From Xylanibacter oryzae DSM 17970 (lineage in GTDB: Bacteria; Bacteroidota; Bacteroidia; Bacteroidales; Bacteroidaceae): a DNA stretch of 64,000 bases. The DNA lies in the NCBI RefSeq assembly GCF_000585355.1, contig NZ_KK073873.1, positions 2,337,703-2,401,702 of the forward strand, in the 5' to 3' direction. Position 1 is the stretch's first letter, and every line of letters begins with the position of its first letter. The notes below the pieces were generated by a model that was given only the letters and a program-made list of their open reading frames with translations, made no database searches and was not told the origin of the DNA. Below are positions 28,378 to 37,594 of the stretch, one piece after another. A program made the translations under genes and the position numbers.

Positions 28378-29442
28378 TTAATTTATTCCTTTTATATAAG
28401 TTCGCCATTTTTCTATTAGCTGTTGCATATCATCGGGTAGCGAAGAAGTGAAATCCATCTGTTTGCCTGTCTCTGGGTGTACAAATCCAAGAGTGCGTGC
28501 ATGCAAAGCCTGCCTTGGGCATAATTTGAAGCAATTCTGTATAAACTGCTTATATGATCCACTTCTCTCACCTCGTAGTATCTCGCTACCACCATAACGC
28601 TCGTCATTGAATAACGGATGGCCAATATGTTTCATGTGTGCACGTATCTGATGCGTACGTCCTGTCTCTAATATGCATTCTACTAGAGTAACATACCCAA
28701 ACCGCTCAATAACCTTATAATGAGTAACTGCTGATTTTCCAATTCCAGAATCAGGAGGAAAGACAGTCATACGCAATCTATCTTTAGGATCTCGAGATAT
28801 ATTTCCTTCTATACGTCCGTCCTCTTCTGCCATATTTCCCCATACCAGTGCATTGTAGCTACGATGTGTTGTCTTGTTAAAAAACTGAGCTCCTAATTTT
28901 GTCTTGGCGTCAGGCGTTTTTGCAATAACAAGCAGACCACTTGTATCTTTATCTATACGATGCACAAGTCCAACTTGTGGGTCATTAGGATCATACGAAG
29001 GCAATTCGCGCAAATAATAAGCAATGGCATTAACCAGTGTACCTGTAAAATTACCACATCCTGGATGTACTACCAACCCGGCCGGTTTATTAACAACTAT
29101 TACCTGTTTATCTTCATAAACTATATTAAGTGGTATATTCTCAGCCTTTATAGATGTATCGAAATGAGGTCTGTCAAGCATTAATGTGATAACATCAAAC
29201 GGGCGCACCTTATAGTTGCTTTTAACAGGATGGTCATTTACATGTACATATCCTGAATCGGCAGCTTTTTGTATACGGTTACGACTGGAATGCTGCAGAC
29301 GCTCAAACATATATTTGTCTACACGCAGAGGCACCTGCCCATGGTCAACAACCATACGTATATGTTCATAGAGTTGAGAGTCTTGTTCCTCTGAATCTTC
29401 AATTTCTTCTATATCTTTATCTATAAGTTCTTCGTTTGCCAT
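28378..29442 (-). CDS. rluD: RluD-family pseudouridine synthase
   Basis: A 354-residue RNA-modifying enzyme. An S4 RNA-binding domain lies at about 36-95 (RVDKYMFERLQHSSRNRIQK), followed by the catalytic domain with VGLVHRIDKDTSGLLVIAK (catalytic Asp in HRID) and GRTHQIRAHMKHIGHPL. By homology it modifies 23S rRNA helix 69 uridines. It starts 30 bases after the PASTA gene stop. The exact target among RluD-like enzymes is not decided by sequence. Confidence 0.9.
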   Translation of the reverse strand: MANEELIDKDIEEIEDSEEQDSQLYEHIRMVVDHGQVPLRVDKYMFERLQHSSRNRIQKAADSGYVHVNDHPVKSNYKVRPFDVITLMLDRPHFDTSIKAENIPLNIVYEDKQVIVVNKPAGLVVHPGCGNFTGTLVNAIAYYLRELPSYDPNDPQVGLVHRIDKDTSGLLVIAKTPDAKTKLGAQFFNKTTHRSYNALVWGNMAEEDGRIEGNISRDPKDRLRMTVFPPDSGIGKSAVTHYKVIERFGYVTLVECILETGRTHQIRAHMKHIGHPLFNDERYGGSEILRGERSGSYKQFIQNCFKLCPRQALHARTLGFVHPETGKQMDFTSSLPDDMQQLIEKWRTYIKGIN

Positions 29443-29472
29443 ATTGTAATATTAAAGTATGAATAGCAGAAT

Positions 29473-30198
29473 TTAATAATCATTTATTCCGCTCTCATCT
29501 ATCTTGCCACCCTTAGTAGCTTCTTTATTTCCTTTTTTTGCCGGAGCTTCATTATTATCAGGTCCCGAAACCTCTTGAAATTCATCTTGATCACCTTCTG
29601 ATTGCGAAGGGTCGGTATAATCAACATCAGAAGAACCCTGATCAAATTTGCCATCGCCTATCTGTAACATCAGAGGGATATCAACAGGCACTCTGTCGCC
29701 GGCAAACAATTTGCGTCCACGGCTCACTATTCCATACACCCAGTCCTTTTCTCCATGAACCAATTGCGGCTGAAGGAGTCTAAAACCAATAGCCGTAAGT
29801 TTAGCATTTGCCTCACGTACAGAACTATTGTCTATTATATCAGGTATTGCAATCATTGGAGAATGAGGTGAATTGACAGTAACATAAATTACGTGACCAC
29901 TCTTTACCCTGTCACGAGTGCCGGGAGTCTGTGCAAGTATACAATCTGCAGGTAATAATTTATTATAGCCAGAATCACTGACTTCAATTCTTAATCCATC
30001 ATCTTCAAGCAATCGCCGTGCATTTTCATACTGCATACCTTTAAGATTGGGTACCAATATACTCTGACCGTGATGAGTATACAAATCCAGACCGAACTTT
30101 AGTCCGGCACAAAGTAGTATAATAACAGCAATCATTGCCAATATATTGCCCCAAAGATACTTACTACTAAATTTCTTAATGAATTCTTTTGATTCCAT
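29473..30198 (-). CDS. Membrane-anchored PASTA-domain protein
   Basis: A 241-residue protein with one N-terminal membrane segment (LWGNILAMIAVIILLCAGL, about 15-33) and two PASTA domains outside (about 45-110 and 115-180: VPNLKGMQYENARRLLEDDG, IPDIIDNSSVREANAKLTAIG). The tail is acidic and Lys-rich, low in complexity. PASTA domains bind muropeptides or beta-lactams in some kinases and PBPs; here no kinase domain is fused. It leads the rluD-ddl operon and has a perfect promoter, consistent with a cell-wall role. Confidence 0.85.
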   Translation of the reverse strand: MESKEFIKKFSSKYLWGNILAMIAVIILLCAGLKFGLDLYTHHGQSILVPNLKGMQYENARRLLEDDGLRIEVSDSGYNKLLPADCILAQTPGTRDRVKSGHVIYVTVNSPHSPMIAIPDIIDNSSVREANAKLTAIGFRLLQPQLVHGEKDWVYGIVSRGRKLFAGDRVPVDIPLMLQIGDGKFDQGSSDVDYTDPSQSEGDQDEFQEVSGPDNNEAPAKKGNKEATKGGKIDESGINDY

Positions 30199-30219
30199 TA
30201 ACAGTTCTTATTTATGGGA

Positions 30220-30250
30220 CAAAGATAGTGCAAATAGAGATAATTACAAA
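30220..30250 (-). promoter_or_regulatory. Bacteroidetes promoter of the PASTA-rluD-ddl operon
   Basis: On the minus strand TTTG (30250-30247), 19 bases, and TATCTTTG (30227-30220) match the consensus exactly. The start codon at 30198 is 21 bases downstream of the -7 box. Confidence 0.75.
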
Positions 30251-30353
30251 ATAAAAGTTGCTTAAATGTGTAAAAAGGTTGAAAGATTAGTACAACCTCA
30301 CTGATTAAACATATAAGCAACTTATTAATGACTTAACTCTCTATTATAAAGGC

Positions 30354-31403
30354 TTACTGCTGCTTTATGAGATAAATTACAGTAGGCAGATGGTCACTGT
30401 ATCCGTCAAGCCAAACACCACCGGCGGTTGTCCTTTTAGGGGTACCTTTATACTTACCATCTTGTTGTATCAGATAATCACGTCTGAATATTTGGTTTTT
30501 AAAGAATTTCAATGTTTTGTAATCATTGCCTCCATCACGGTTGATGAGATTAGGTGATACCACTATCTGATCAAAAAGATTCCAACTTCCATTATATGCA
30601 AGTGTACCTTTGCCCTCTTTCGCCAATATGTTCCACCAAGGATTATACATATCACTATCAGTCACTTCGCCTATCTCACGTTTAGCTCTTAACGACTCAC
30701 TCATGCTCTTATTAAAAGGGTCATCATTCATATCACCCATAACGATGACTTTTACATTAGGATCATCACGCATGACCGAATCCTTTGCCATCCTACACTG
30801 ACTTGCCACTTTTTCTCTAACTATCGAACCAGCAAAACGACTAGGCCAGTGATTTACAATAACCGTTACATGCTCCCCTGCAAGAGTTCCACTAACAATA
30901 AGGAATCCACGAGTTTTATATGCACTGTCTTTTGCATCAGGAACATAAGGTACTAGTTTGGAATTGCGAACATTAAAAAGTCTTGGGTTATACAAAAGTG
31001 CACAGTCTATACCACGAGTGTCAGGACCTTCAATATGTATATATTTATAACCACGAGCTTTCAATGGTTCCTGTGCGATAAGATCATTCATCACATTATC
31101 ATTTTCAACTTCAGCCATACCTATCATACTGCATCCTATGCTTTGCGGTAGAACATCTGTACCGATATCAGCCAAAGCCTGAGCCATATTATGGATTTTA
31201 TGCTTATATTTCAAACTAGTCCACTTATACGAACCATTCGGCAAAAACTCATAATCATTTTTCCCTGCATCATGGCAGGTATCAAATAGATTTTCTTGAT
31301 TATAAAACCCTACGGCGTATACAGAATATTTTTTCTGCTGAGCAAAAATGGCCACTGTTCCAAATAGGAATATGGCAGAAATAAATAGATTTCTTATTTT
31401 CAT
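30354..31403 (-). CDS. Secreted endonuclease/exonuclease/phosphatase-family protein
   Basis: A 349-residue exported protein (signal peptide ending IFAQQ, no lipobox). All key motifs of the metal-dependent EEP fold are visible: NQENLFD (35-41), GMAEVEND with E98, VNHWPSR with H185, MGDMNDDP with D224 and N226, and the final SDH (336-338). It can thus be catalytic, hydrolysing nucleic acid or a phosphate ester outside the cytoplasm. It is divergent from the TonB-dependent receptor at 31560, which with its lipoproteins and a second nuclease suggests a nucleic-acid processing role. Confidence 0.88.
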   Translation of the reverse strand: MKIRNLFISAIFLFGTVAIFAQQKKYSVYAVGFYNQENLFDTCHDAGKNDYEFLPNGSYKWTSLKYKHKIHNMAQALADIGTDVLPQSIGCSMIGMAEVENDNVMNDLIAQEPLKARGYKYIHIEGPDTRGIDCALLYNPRLFNVRNSKLVPYVPDAKDSAYKTRGFLIVSGTLAGEHVTVIVNHWPSRFAGSIVREKVASQCRMAKDSVMRDDPNVKVIVMGDMNDDPFNKSMSESLRAKREIGEVTDSDMYNPWWNILAKEGKGTLAYNGSWNLFDQIVVSPNLINRDGGNDYKTLKFFKNQIFRRDYLIQQDGKYKGTPKRTTAGGVWLDGYSDHLPTVIYLIKQQ

Positions 31404-31519
31404 ATAGAATGATAATTATATTTGCAAAAGTACGGTAATTTTATCAAACTATATCGCAAAAAGTGCATATTTAATTAAATTTTAATCATTATTACTAAAT
31501 TTATTCTAAAAAAATTAAG

Positions 31520-31527
31520 TATATTTG
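31520..31527 (+). promoter_or_regulatory. -7 box before the TonB receptor operon
   Basis: TATATTTG matches TAnnTTTG and lies 32 bases before the ATG at 31560. The -33 region is A+T-rich without an exact TTTG at 19 bases. A minus-strand TACTTTTG at 31432-31425 is the matching candidate for the divergent EEP gene. Confidence 0.5.
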
Positions 31528-31559
31528 CATCGGATATAATAACTAAATAATGTAAAGCT

Positions 31560-34109
31560 ATGCAGAAAAAGCTAATTACCGCTTTGATTGCCACTTGTTT
31601 TGTCGCTGCTACTAATGCACAGACAAAAGACCAGAATCCTAACAAGACTACAACGGATCAAGACGAGTCGGCATTCACATTTACGGAAGCCCAGTTGGGC
31701 GAGGATGACGAAATGAATCAAAATGTTACGATTATCAATTCGAACAACAACTTCTATGCTAACAATGTGGGATATCTATTCAGTCCTGTAAGGTTCAGAT
31801 ATCGGGCATACAACCAAAAGTACAATGACATCTACATCAACGGAGCGTTGATGAACAATGCCGAAACAGGACAGTTCAACTACAGTATGATAGGTGGTCT
31901 GAACAATCAGACAAGAGATATGGAGAATGCTCTCCCTTTTGAGAGTAATGATTTCTCTGTACCTGGAATTGGCGGTTCAGACAATTACAATTTCCGTGCT
32001 AGTAATATGCCGGCAGGAAACCGTGTAACCATAAGTGGAGCTAACCGTACTTACACATTAAGAGCTATGTATACATATAGTACAGGCTTAATGAAAGATG
32101 GATGGGCATTTACGGGAAGCGTATCTTACAGATGGGCAAACAGAGGATATGTAAAAGGCACATTCTACAATTCTCTTTCTTACTTTTTCGGTGCCGAAAA
32201 AATAATCAATAACCAACATAGGATATCATTTGCTACATGGGGTAATCCAACAGAACGTGGTATGCAAGGCGGAGCAACAGATGAAAATTACTGGCTCGCC
32301 AATAGCAACTACTACAACCCTTATTGGGGATATCAGAATGGAAAGATACGTAATTCACGTGTCGTAAATGATTTTGCTCCTACTGCTTTATTCACATGGG
32401 ATTGGAAGATAAACAAATCTATGAAACTTACTACTACCTTGAGTGGCAAATATGCTGCTTATAGTAGCACAAAACTCAATTACAGCAATAGTGAGAATCC
32501 CCAGCCTGACTATTGGAAGAATATGCCAAGTAGCTTTTATGACGTATGGAATGTCAATGACGTAAGTAACCGTACTACGCAGGACCTTGCAGATTGGAAT
32601 ACAGCATACAACTATATGACTGCATCTGAATATAACAGACAAATCCAGTGGGACAAACTCTATTATGCCAATAGTCAAATTTCAAAACTTGGAGGAGACG
32701 CTATGTATTATATACAGGCAAAGCATAATAACCAGTTGGCTATAAATCTATCTTCATCTTTGAGAGTAAATCTTGATAAATTCTCTGTATGTAATATAGG
32801 TGTAAATCTATCTACTAACAAAGGATTCCATTATCTTACTATGAGCGATCTGCTTGGAGCAACAACATTCCATAACATAAACACTTATGCTATAGGCACT
32901 TATCCATCCAACTCCGATCAGGTACAATACGACTTGAACAATCCAAATGGTGTAGTAAAGGAAGGCGACAAATTCGGATATAACTATAATATGCTTGTTG
33001 ATAAAGCTGGCGCATGGATGGGATATACGATTGACAAAGGTCGTTTCCATACATTCATAAACGGCAAGATCGGCGGCACAAGTATGCAAAGAGACGGAAA
33101 GATGCGTAACGGTTTAGCTGCAAACAACAGTTATGGCAAGAGCGGAACAGCACATTTCCTTGACGGTGGCGGTAAAATAGGTACTAACATCAACCTTGGA
33201 AGAGGCAACACTATATTAGTAGGTGCAGGATATGAATGGAGGGCTCCATTAGCCTCTACAGCATTCTCATCTCCAGAAGTAAATAATGACTTTGTTAAGA
33301 ATCTTGTTTGTGAAAAAGTATTCAGCAGTGAAATCGGATACGCACTAGAGACAACATGGTTGCATGCCAACATTAATGGTTACTATAATCATATACAAGA
33401 CGGAACAGAGTGGCAGAATTTCTATTTCGATGATATAAATTCTTTCTCATATGTATCTATGACCAACATAAAGAAAGCATATTATGGAATAGAGGCAGGT
33501 CTTAACTTTAAAGTCTCTTCTGTATTAAACATCAAAGCCATTGCAACAATGAGCGATGCGAAATACATAAACAACTCAGATGTAACTTATATGAACTCTA
33601 CTAAGGGCACTTATACAAATGATATCGTAATGAACAAAAACATGCGTGAGTCAGGAACTCCTCTTTCAGCTTATAGTTTAGGTATAAGTTATCATAAAGC
33701 AGGATGGTACCTTGACCTGAATGGAAACTATTACGATCGTATATATCTGTCTTACCCTCCTTGTTTCCTATATCAGAAGTCTCTTATAACAATGGGACGC
33801 GTAGACAACGAAGGAAACTTTAATGTCCCAGACCAGTCAAAAGGGAATGGTGGATTCATGCTTGACGCAAGCATCGGAAAGAGCATAAACCTTAAGAAAG
33901 GTTCACTTGCCATCAATCTTACTCTTGACAATTTGCTCAACAACACAAAGATATGTACAGGTGGTTATGAGCAGAGCAGAAGCGACTATACAGTAAACAG
34001 TACAACTGGTGCTTACAATAATGAGCGTGCATACAAATTCTCACAGAATCCTAAGAAATTTTATGCTCTAGGATTTAACGGGATGCTCAACATATCATAC
34101 AAATTCTAA
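31560..34109 (+). CDS. TonB-dependent receptor-like outer-membrane protein
   Basis: An 849-residue outer-membrane protein with a signal peptide (ending TNAQ), an N-terminal plug-like part (NVGYLFSPVRFRYR..., YNDIYINGALMNN) and a long beta-barrel of aromatic-rich strands ending ISYKF with terminal Phe. No CarboxypepD_reg domain and no SusC-type DEVVVVGYG box are present, so it is not SusC proper. Such receptors occur in Bacteroidetes with DUF5689 lipoproteins, as here. It starts a run ending with a secreted endonuclease, and it may import breakdown products of nucleic acid. Substrate inferred, not shown. Confidence 0.8.
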   Translation: MQKKLITALIATCFVAATNAQTKDQNPNKTTTDQDESAFTFTEAQLGEDDEMNQNVTIINSNNNFYANNVGYLFSPVRFRYRAYNQKYNDIYINGALMNNAETGQFNYSMIGGLNNQTRDMENALPFESNDFSVPGIGGSDNYNFRASNMPAGNRVTISGANRTYTLRAMYTYSTGLMKDGWAFTGSVSYRWANRGYVKGTFYNSLSYFFGAEKIINNQHRISFATWGNPTERGMQGGATDENYWLANSNYYNPYWGYQNGKIRNSRVVNDFAPTALFTWDWKINKSMKLTTTLSGKYAAYSSTKLNYSNSENPQPDYWKNMPSSFYDVWNVNDVSNRTTQDLADWNTAYNYMTASEYNRQIQWDKLYYANSQISKLGGDAMYYIQAKHNNQLAINLSSSLRVNLDKFSVCNIGVNLSTNKGFHYLTMSDLLGATTFHNINTYAIGTYPSNSDQVQYDLNNPNGVVKEGDKFGYNYNMLVDKAGAWMGYTIDKGRFHTFINGKIGGTSMQRDGKMRNGLAANNSYGKSGTAHFLDGGGKIGTNINLGRGNTILVGAGYEWRAPLASTAFSSPEVNNDFVKNLVCEKVFSSEIGYALETTWLHANINGYYNHIQDGTEWQNFYFDDINSFSYVSMTNIKKAYYGIEAGLNFKVSSVLNIKAIATMSDAKYINNSDVTYMNSTKGTYTNDIVMNKNMRESGTPLSAYSLGISYHKAGWYLDLNGNYYDRIYLSYPPCFLYQKSLITMGRVDNEGNFNVPDQSKGNGGFMLDASIGKSINLKKGSLAINLTLDNLLNNTKICTGGYEQSRSDYTVNSTTGAYNNERAYKFSQNPKKFYALGFNGMLNISYKF

Positions 34110-34122
34110 AACAAGAATAATT

Positions 34123-34959
34123 ATGAAAAGAATATATTTTATAATATTGGCAATGGCCTGCGTTATGTTCACATCTTGTATGGATGGAAACTGGAATGCC
34201 ACAGACAACAGCGAGCCTGCTTACGGTGACAATTCAATAAAAGAGACGAATGTAATCACGATAGCCAATCTGAAGTCAAAGTACAATTCCGTTATAACCT
34301 CGAACGGCATGGCTTCAGTTGATGAGGATATACAAGTCAAAGGTCGCATAACAGGTAATGACATAGGTGGAAATCTATACAATGAGGTTTCTCTACAAGA
34401 CGAAACAGGAGCAATCATCATTTGTATAAGCCAAAGTGGTATATATGGTTATCTTCCTGTTGGTCAGGAAATTCTTGTAAACCTAAAAGGCCTATATATA
34501 GGTGCTTACGGTAAACAAGCAGAGATAGGAACCCCATATACAAGCAGTAGTGGTAGTACATATGTAAGCAGAATGAACAAAGTTACATGGCAACAACATT
34601 TCAAGATAATTTCGAATCCTGATATTGCAGCAATATCACCTATTGATTTCAGTGAGAGTCTTAACATTGACGAATACTGTGGCCGACTTGTTACTCTTAA
34701 TAATGTAACATTAAAAGAAGCTGACGGCAAAGCTGTTTTCGCGCCTAACGATGGCAGTGTAGCTCTAACAGCCAACTGCGCTAACAGAAATTTCAATGAA
34801 TTCGGTTCTACCGTTATACTACGTACCAGCACATACGCCGACTTTGCCAATGCAGTAATGCCTACAGGTAAAGTAAACATAACTGGTATTGCCACACGAT
34901 TTAATGGTACGTGGCAGATATTAATGCGTTCAGAATCAGATATACAACAAGTAAAATAA
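34123..34959 (+). CDS. DUF5689-type lipoprotein
   Basis: A 278-residue lipoprotein (lipobox FTSC, Cys19). Residues about 40-275 have the DUF5689 profile: an OB-like barrel with VDEDIQVKGRITGNDIGGN, SLQDETGAIIICI and a later strand pair FNGTWQILMRSESDI. DUF5689 domains are usually surface lipoproteins next to TonB receptors and secreted nucleases. The gene follows the receptor by 13 bases. A role in ligand capture at the cell surface is inferred. Confidence 0.82.
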   Translation: MKRIYFIILAMACVMFTSCMDGNWNATDNSEPAYGDNSIKETNVITIANLKSKYNSVITSNGMASVDEDIQVKGRITGNDIGGNLYNEVSLQDETGAIIICISQSGIYGYLPVGQEILVNLKGLYIGAYGKQAEIGTPYTSSSGSTYVSRMNKVTWQQHFKIISNPDIAAISPIDFSESLNIDEYCGRLVTLNNVTLKEADGKAVFAPNDGSVALTANCANRNFNEFGSTVILRTSTYADFANAVMPTGKVNITGIATRFNGTWQILMRSESDIQQVK

Positions 34960-34973
34960 AAACAATAAATAAT

Positions 34974-36530
34974 ATGAAAAAGTTAATCTATTCAACATTT
35001 ACGATGGCTATTGCAGCCTTATCATTATTCAGTTGCTCAGACGTACCAGCTCCATACGATAACCCTAACGGAGGAAATACTGGTGGAACAACATCTAATG
35101 TTATATTTTCCGAAGATTTTTCTACTGGCCAAGGTGGTTTTACATTTAGTGATGTTACTCTTACCGGTGGTCTTACTTCTGTATGGAAAGCCACATCTTA
35201 TAATTCTTCATACTATCTTATAGCATCTGCTTATTATAATAAGGCTAGCCATTCTTCAGAATCTTGGGCTGTTTCTCCTGCTATTGATTTGGGCGACAGT
35301 CATACAGCAACATTGACATTTGACCATGCCATAAATAAGTTGACAAATGTTTCTAACATTCCTTCTATGATGACTGTTTGGATATCTACCGATTATGCAG
35401 GTGATGCAAAAACAGCTACATGGAAAGCGGTTAGCGTTCCAAAATATCCAGCAGGAACATCATGGACTTTTAATGGTTCAGGAGATATAGCTTTAGATCA
35501 ATACTGCGGACAGAAAAAGGTGTATGTAGGTTTTAAATATGCAAGTACTGACAATGATGCCGGCTCATGGGAAGTTAGTAACTTCAAAATTGTTGGTGAC
35601 GGAACTCCTATGGTAAAGCCAAACCCTAACCAAGGTACAGGTGATGGAACACAGGCATCTCCATATAATGTAGCTAAAGCTCAGGATATTATATCTAAAA
35701 ACACTTTCACAAAAGATCCTGTTTATGTAAGTGGTACGATTTCAAAGATTGATAAAGTTGACACTTCTTTTGGTAATGCAACATACTATATCTCTGATGA
35801 TGGTACAACTACAGGTCAGCTAGAGGTTTATCGCGGATATTCACTTGGTGGTAACAAATTCGCTTCAGAAAGTGATATCAAAGTAGGAGATAAAGTTATT
35901 ATTAGTGGAGTATTAACATTATATAGTGGAACTCCTGAAGTAACACAAGGCAGTCAGATTTACTCGTTAAATGGTAAAACTGCTGATACAGGTGGGGGAA
36001 CAGGGTCAACAGGTTCTGAAATGACATCCGACCTCATTTTAAGTGGTAAAACCGGTGCTTCTAGTTTAACAGAAAACAATTACGGTTCTCAATCTACGAC
36101 AGACGAATCAACTTGGTATACATGGACTTTCAATAATATTAATTACGAAGGTGCTAAGATTTGCAAGGCCTCTGCAGCAAATGGTGGTGGAATTCAATTC
36201 CAAGGCAATGCTAGTGATGCTACAAAACAAGGTTTTATATTTAACACTACAGCATTTGGTTCAGATATAAAGACTATAACACTTACTCTGAAAGTTGTAA
36301 CTACATCTACATTCGATCCAGCTTACGATTTGTATGCAGGAACAGCTGCTCACCCAACGAAAACGACGGGCAATACTATGACAGCAACCTCTGCAAAAAC
36401 GACAGATGGTGGGTTTAATATTTACACACAGACTTTTGACCTTAGTACAGGAAGCTATAAATATTTCACTATAAGCAATGACCAAGTTGGTGCAATTTAC
36501 CTTGACAAGGCTGTCATTACATTGAAATAA
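34974..36530 (+). CDS. Lipoprotein with choice-of-anchor-J-like and OB-fold (DUF6359-like) domains
   Basis: A 518-residue lipoprotein. I start at 34974 (MKKLIYST) since this gives a signal peptide with lipobox LFSC (Cys21); an in-frame Met further upstream lies within the preceding gene. Domains in order: a jelly-roll of the choice-of-anchor J type (about 45-215, IFSEDFSTGQGGF, SWAVSPAIDLG), an OB-fold nucleic-acid-binding-type domain opening with GDGTQASPYNVAKAQ (about 222-345), and a C-terminal jelly-roll with an 'FTISNDQVGAIYLD' finish. The middle domain supports a nucleic-acid link. Confidence 0.78.
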   Translation: MKKLIYSTFTMAIAALSLFSCSDVPAPYDNPNGGNTGGTTSNVIFSEDFSTGQGGFTFSDVTLTGGLTSVWKATSYNSSYYLIASAYYNKASHSSESWAVSPAIDLGDSHTATLTFDHAINKLTNVSNIPSMMTVWISTDYAGDAKTATWKAVSVPKYPAGTSWTFNGSGDIALDQYCGQKKVYVGFKYASTDNDAGSWEVSNFKIVGDGTPMVKPNPNQGTGDGTQASPYNVAKAQDIISKNTFTKDPVYVSGTISKIDKVDTSFGNATYYISDDGTTTGQLEVYRGYSLGGNKFASESDIKVGDKVIISGVLTLYSGTPEVTQGSQIYSLNGKTADTGGGTGSTGSEMTSDLILSGKTGASSLTENNYGSQSTTDESTWYTWTFNNINYEGAKICKASAANGGGIQFQGNASDATKQGFIFNTTAFGSDIKTITLTLKVVTTSTFDPAYDLYAGTAAHPTKTTGNTMTATSAKTTDGGFNIYTQTFDLSTGSYKYFTISNDQVGAIYLDKAVITLK

Positions 36531-36553
36531 TAAATATTATTACTACAAATTAG

Positions 36554-36591
36554 AAAGATGGTGTGCCTATTCAAATTAGCACATCATCTTT
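36554..36591 (+). terminator. Terminator after the receptor/lipoprotein operon
   Basis: Arms 36554-36566 and 36579-36591 pair over 13 bases with one G-T wobble around a 12-base loop, followed by tctatt. It separates the OB-fold lipoprotein gene from the endonuclease gene. Confidence 0.7.
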
Positions 36592-36634
36592 TCTATTAAA
36601 GAAATAAATCTCTTACATATTATAAAATATATTT

Positions 36635-37516
36635 ATGAAAAAGATCCTATACTTATTTGTACTATCTGCAATGATTGTCAGCTGTGGAAGCAGTGATGAC
36701 ATCAGCAACAATAATGATAATAACACAAACCAGAATGCTAATCCTTCTGGCATTCCGGAGACCAAGTTGTTAGAGTGTCCACACATAAAAGGTGGTAGCA
36801 GCATCATCATTTCTCATGCCACGCCAAGCTATGGAGTTACCTACACACTAGAGTGGGATTGTGATAAGAAAGCACAAAGATGGAGCGCTTACGAGATGTA
36901 TAACAGCAATAGCGTTACAAACTGGAACAGGAACAGCTGGTATAATACAACATGGGGAGGAGACCCTTTTCAAGAAGATGTAGATATACCTTCTAAATAT
37001 CGTACAACCCTAAGTATGTATAGAGGCTCGGGATATGATAGAGGGCACATGTGCCCGTCGGCTGACAGACTTAATAGTAAGGATGCCAACGAACAGACAT
37101 TCTATCTTTCCAATATGCAACCTCAGAACCATAATCTTAACGCAGGTATATGGGAAGTTATGGAGAATCAAATCCGGACATGGAATAAATCATCTTTCCG
37201 TGATACCTTATATATTGTTAAAGGAGGAACGATTGATAATCCTGATCAGATAAAAGGATATACATCTTCAGGACTTCTCATCCCGGGATATTTCTTTATG
37301 GCGATATTATGCAAAAATTCAGAAGGATATAAAGCTATTGCTTTCTGGGTAGACCATCAAACTATAAACCATAGCAATGATCCTCTTAGCAAATACGTAA
37401 TTTCGATAGATCAATTAGAACAAAAGACAGGTATAGATTTCTTCTGCAATCTACCTGATAATATAGAGAACAAAGTAGAAGCTGCCACATACCCAAGCTC
37501 TTGGCAGATTCAATAA
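36635..37516 (+). CDS. Secreted DNA/RNA non-specific endonuclease, lipoprotein
   Basis: A 293-residue nuclease of the NucA/EndoG (DNA/RNA non-specific) family. A lipobox IVSC (Cys17) and an Asn-rich linker (about 20-37) come first. The catalytic domain has DRGHMCPSADR (His138 as the general base) and the metal-site helix FYLSNMQPQNHNLN. So it can cut DNA and RNA at the cell surface. It lies behind a terminator after the OB-fold lipoprotein, so it may have its own promoter. The motif set is intact. Confidence 0.92.
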   Translation: MKKILYLFVLSAMIVSCGSSDDISNNNDNNTNQNANPSGIPETKLLECPHIKGGSSIIISHATPSYGVTYTLEWDCDKKAQRWSAYEMYNSNSVTNWNRNSWYNTTWGGDPFQEDVDIPSKYRTTLSMYRGSGYDRGHMCPSADRLNSKDANEQTFYLSNMQPQNHNLNAGIWEVMENQIRTWNKSSFRDTLYIVKGGTIDNPDQIKGYTSSGLLIPGYFFMAILCKNSEGYKAIAFWVDHQTINHSNDPLSKYVISIDQLEQKTGIDFFCNLPDNIENKVEAATYPSSWQIQ

Positions 37517-37594
37517 AATTGTACTTTTTTACAAAATAATTCGCAGTTTTGATATATTATATGTTACTTTGCACCAAACAATAACTATAAGACG

